Assembly (NCBI GenBank): GCA_000719105.1
Contig: JODX01000009.1
Location: 62,001-126,000, forward strand
Source of the DNA: Streptomyces sclerotialus
GTDB taxonomy: Bacteria > Actinomycetota > Actinomycetes > Streptomycetales > Streptomycetaceae
Reading direction: 5' to 3'
DNA length: 64,000 nucleotides
Shown: in pieces, positions 61,901 to 64,000 of the stretch
Layout of the letters: every line of letters begins with the position of its first letter
How positions within the stretch are numbered: position 1 is the first letter of the stretch
Translations under genes and position numbers: made by a program
Notes under the pieces: generated by a model
Told to the model about the DNA's origin: nothing
The model's input: the letters and a program-made list of their open reading frames with translations, nothing else
Databases searched by the model: none

Positions 61901-62221
61901 TCACAGCTGAGCGGTCAGCTTTCCACCGGCCGCTTCCAGGAAGGTCACCTCGACACCCACGAGGTATTGCTCCCGCTCGGCCAGGAAGCGCCTGGTGTGT
62001 TGCTGGGCCTCATGGGCCTCGAAGGCGTCCCGGTCCGCGTACAGCTCGTAGAAGACGCGGGTCAGCGGCTCGTCGACCGGAACGTGCCGGACGTACGCCA
62101 ACGTCCCGGGCTCGTGCGCCTTGATGCCCTCCATGGTGCGTTCGCAGAGCTCGTCGAAGGCGGCCGCCGCATCCTCGCTGCTCAGCGAGAAGCGGACGAC
62201 CAGGCCGAATCCCTGATGCAT
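61901..62221 (-). CDS. Antibiotic biosynthesis monooxygenase (ABM) domain protein
   Basis: This 106-aa protein has the dimeric alpha-beta barrel pattern of ABM proteins: 'GLVVRFSLSSEDAAAAFDEL', 'GIKAHEPGTLAYVRHVPVDE' and 'VFYELYADRDAFEAHEAQQH'. Such small enzymes oxidise aromatic polyketides or act as quinol monooxygenases. The start is ATG 62221; GTG 62233 is four codons upstream. It is downstream of the XRE regulator gene in the same orientation, 22 bp after its stop. Confidence 0.85.
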   Translation of the reverse strand: MHQGFGLVVRFSLSSEDAAAAFDELCERTMEGIKAHEPGTLAYVRHVPVDEPLTRVFYELYADRDAFEAHEAQQHTRRFLAEREQYLVGVEVTFLEAAGGKLTAQL

Positions 62222-62242
62222 GTGCGTACCCACTCTCTCCGG

Positions 62243-63490
62243 TCAGTCGTTCTGCCTCAGGACGTCGGCGAGCTGACGTCCTTCCGGCGCTCCCAGCCTC
62301 ACGAGCACCGCAGCCGTGGCGTGCAGTTCGTCCCAGGCGTGTGGGCGCCCGATCTCGGCGGCATCAGGAACACTCGCCAAGGCCACCGCCAGCGCCTGCT
62401 CGGGCTCACCGTCTCCTGCGAGCGCGTGGGCCAGGCAGGAGCGATACCAGGTGCGGTCCCGCCGGTAGTTCTCCGGCAACGCGTCCAAGCCGGCAGTGAG
62501 CCGGTGCGCAGCGCCTTGCCCGTCACGCAGGTGCAAGGACGCCATACCTCGCTGCAGGGTGAACCATGTCTCGTCGTAGAAGTACAACCAGGGTGGTTCG
62601 TCCTCGGGGCTCGCACCGGCTCGACCGATGAGGTCCTGGGCCTCGTCCAGCAGCCTGTTCGCCTTGTCCCCGTCCTGGCTCAAGGCGTGTCCCCGTGCTT
62701 CCATCTGGGCCGCCATGCCCTGCACGCCGAGTGACGCGCCGGGAGCGGACCAACGAGCGGCTTCGGCCAGCCGGACACATCGGGAGCCTTTTCCACCGGA
62801 CCAGGCCATGTGTGCCTTCATGCTGAGCGTCGTCGCCGCCATGTTGGTGTCTCCGGCCTCCAGCGCCCATTCGTGGGAGCGGTCGTACCACGCCAGTGCG
62901 GCGGCGGAACTGCCTTGGTCCTGTGCCATCCAGGCGAGGAACTGGGCGTGCTCGGCAGCCAGTCGGATCACGCGTTCTTCCAGATGCCCACTGGCGCCCG
63001 CATGGAGATCGACGACCGTGCGAAGCTGCTGACGCATGACGCCGACGAGCGGTCTGGAGCCGATGAAGTCCTCGGCTCTCCTGTGCTCGGCCAGCAGCCG
63101 GTCCAGCCAGTCGAGCGTCACGGTGTCCACGCGCTGATTACCGCCCACGACGTTGGTCACCCGGGTGAGCAGATCTTCGTCGGATGCGATGCCTGCCGGT
63201 GTCAGGGCCGGAACCGGCGACTTGTCCGGCAGCATCTGATCGGCCAGCAGTTCCCTCGGAACGCCGAGTCCGGAAATGATGCGCTGCCGGACCTCTGTGG
63301 AAGTCACCCGGCGGCGCCCCCGTTCGATGCCGGAGACATCCGGCTGTACGAGCCCGACTCGCTCACCGAGTTTCATCTGACTGATGCCTGTGAGCCGCCG
63401 GTAGGTGTGGAACGCCGCTCCCCAATCCTCATCGGTAACAGCCGCGATGAGCTGCGGATGAGACCAAAGGTTCACATCAAAGTCCCCCAT
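62243..63490 (-). CDS. XRE-family transcriptional regulator with C-terminal TPR-like region
   Basis: The 415-aa protein has a helix-turn-helix (about 22-75, 'YRRLTGISQMKLGERVGLVQ' then 'PDVSGIERGRRRVT') and a long helical region with TPR-like spacing ('AAEHAQFLAWMAQDQGSSAA', 'ALAWYDRSHEWALEAGDTNM', 'MASLHLRDGQGAAHRLTAGL'). This architecture is common in streptomycete regulators that respond to peptides or to unknown ligands. A TACATT -10 hexamer 7 nt before the ATG suggests a leaderless transcript. It is divergent from two small genes. Confidence 0.87.
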   Translation of the reverse strand: MGDFDVNLWSHPQLIAAVTDEDWGAAFHTYRRLTGISQMKLGERVGLVQPDVSGIERGRRRVTSTEVRQRIISGLGVPRELLADQMLPDKSPVPALTPAGIASDEDLLTRVTNVVGGNQRVDTVTLDWLDRLLAEHRRAEDFIGSRPLVGVMRQQLRTVVDLHAGASGHLEERVIRLAAEHAQFLAWMAQDQGSSAAALAWYDRSHEWALEAGDTNMAATTLSMKAHMAWSGGKGSRCVRLAEAARWSAPGASLGVQGMAAQMEARGHALSQDGDKANRLLDEAQDLIGRAGASPEDEPPWLYFYDETWFTLQRGMASLHLRDGQGAAHRLTAGLDALPENYRRDRTWYRSCLAHALAGDGEPEQALAVALASVPDAAEIGRPHAWDELHATAAVLVRLGAPEGRQLADVLRQND

Positions 63491-63497
63491 GTCCCTG

Positions 63498-63503
63498 AAT
63501 GTA
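63498..63503 (-). promoter_or_regulatory. -10-like hexamer of the XRE regulator gene
   Basis: TACATT on the minus strand ends 7 nt upstream of the ATG at 63490; no Shine-Dalgarno sequence intervenes. Confidence 0.4.
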
Positions 63504-63628
63504 GGGCCGTCCTATAGGGCCTCGGGATGGGATCGGCCGAGGGATCACTCCAGGGTGGACACATGACAGACCCCCGCGACCGCGCGAACGGTCCGGGGGC
63601 ACGGCCCACCTGGAGAAAGCAGGTAGAC

Positions 63629-63883
63629 ATGCCGCACTTTATCGCCCTCCTCCTCACCTGGCTGCTGAGACTGCTACTGCCGTCCCGTGGCCGGCACAGG
63701 GCAGCCCCGAGAACCTCGTCCGAAGCCTCCCCCCTGGTACGCCCCCACCTCACCCCTGCTGAAGTCGCCCATCGCAACCACATCCGCTGCCGGCAACGCA
63801 GACGTCGTCGCGCCCTCTGGCTCGCCACGTACGGCGTCGACGTGGGCCCCCGCCGTATCCACGGTGTGGAGGTGACCGCGTGA
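63629..63883 (+). CDS. Small hypothetical membrane-associated protein
   Basis: The 84-aa product begins 'MPHFIALLLTWLLRLLLPSR' (one short hydrophobic helix), continues with a basic stretch and ends 'LWLATYGVDVGPRRIHGVEV' plus 'TA', a C-terminal pattern I associate with small genes divergent from XRE regulators in Streptomyces. ATG 63629 is preferred; ATG 63563 in frame is an alternative. The stop overlaps the next start as GTGA. Confidence 0.65.
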   Translation: MPHFIALLLTWLLRLLLPSRGRHRAAPRTSSEASPLVRPHLTPAEVAHRNHIRCRQRRRRRALWLATYGVDVGPRRIHGVEVTA

Positions 63884-64000
63884 CGCACGAAGTCGGCGAG
63901 CCGCGACAGGGCGAGTCCGTCGCCGTCCCCCGCCTCCTGCCCTGGACAACCCTCGAGGGCAGACCCTGCTACCTCCTCACCGACGAGCAGGGCGGTCCCC
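63880..64000 (+). CDS. Hypothetical protein (partial, C-terminus outside window)
   Basis: GTG 63880 overlaps the upstream TGA (GTGA), so translation is coupled. The 40 visible residues include 'RLLPWTTLEGRPCYLLTDEQ'. No family is recognised; similar small acidic partners accompany XRE regulators in streptomycetes. Confidence 0.6.
   Translation, partial: MTHEVGEPRQGESVAVPRLLPWTTLEGRPCYLLTDEQGGP

Overview
The window is chromosomal DNA from a Streptomyces or a very close relative. The evidence is the very high GC content with strong third-position GC bias, frequent GTG starts, and typical streptomycete genes: DasR-type operators, msiK, the diguanylate cyclase CdgB, a stand-alone groEL2, an ECF41 sigma factor, phoR-phoP/phoU and mycothiol-enzyme-like DinB proteins. 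Gene content and order resemble, from memory, the SCO4225-SCO4310 core region of S. coelicolor. I see no insertion sequence, prophage, CRISPR array or large biosynthetic cluster.

Layout. 1-7.9 kb: cutC (cut by the window edge) behind a DasR-like site, DinB-like and HD proteins, an MFS pump, a DinB-GNAT fusion, and a MurR/RpiR regulator followed by murQ (N-acetylmuramate recycling). 7.9-13.9 kb: an Old Yellow Enzyme, groEL2 behind two tandem CIRCE operators and a 58-bp repeat array, a cold-shock gene, and a thrC/ThiS-like pair behind a SAM-I riboswitch. 14-17.8 kb: gpgS, otsA and otsB (glucosylglycerate and trehalose). 17.8-22.6 kb: sugar-binding lipoprotein, nagK-nagA and a PfkB kinase around a DasR site (amino-sugar use). 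22.6-35.5 kb: surface carbohydrate-binding protein, cdgB, flavin reductase, arfB, terD, a TetR/acetyltransferase pair with a double operator, an M1 aminopeptidase lipoprotein, assorted oxidoreductases, and an APH-like kinase next to tRNA-Thr(UGU).

36-45 kb: DUF4232 lipoprotein, a truncated ABC permease, an ECF sigma factor, a frameshifted small membrane gene, an SGNH esterase, msiK (shared sugar-ABC ATPase), a nucleotidyltransferase and a DoxX protein. 45-54.5 kb: rlmB, cysS, ispF, ispD, carD (housekeeping and isoprenoid precursors), a PCuAC-like lipoprotein, phoP/phoR and divergent phoU with a PHO-box-like region. 54.6-64 kb: a 52-aa Cys-rich protein, a double-glycine-leader peptide resembling a RiPP precursor, ECF41 sigma factor with an FAD oxidoreductase carrying tandem repeats, a 36-aa membrane peptide, gpmA, an MFS transporter, and an XRE-regulator locus running off the end.

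The connecting theme is amino-sugar and cell-wall recycling (murQ, nagKA, solute-binding protein, msiK, DasR sites) beside stress and phosphate signalling. The most unusual items are the SAM-riboswitch thrC/sulfur-carrier module whose carrier ends Gly-Gly-Cys, the orphan double-glycine peptide, the paired operators at the RpiR and TetR genes, and the tandem CIRCE elements.
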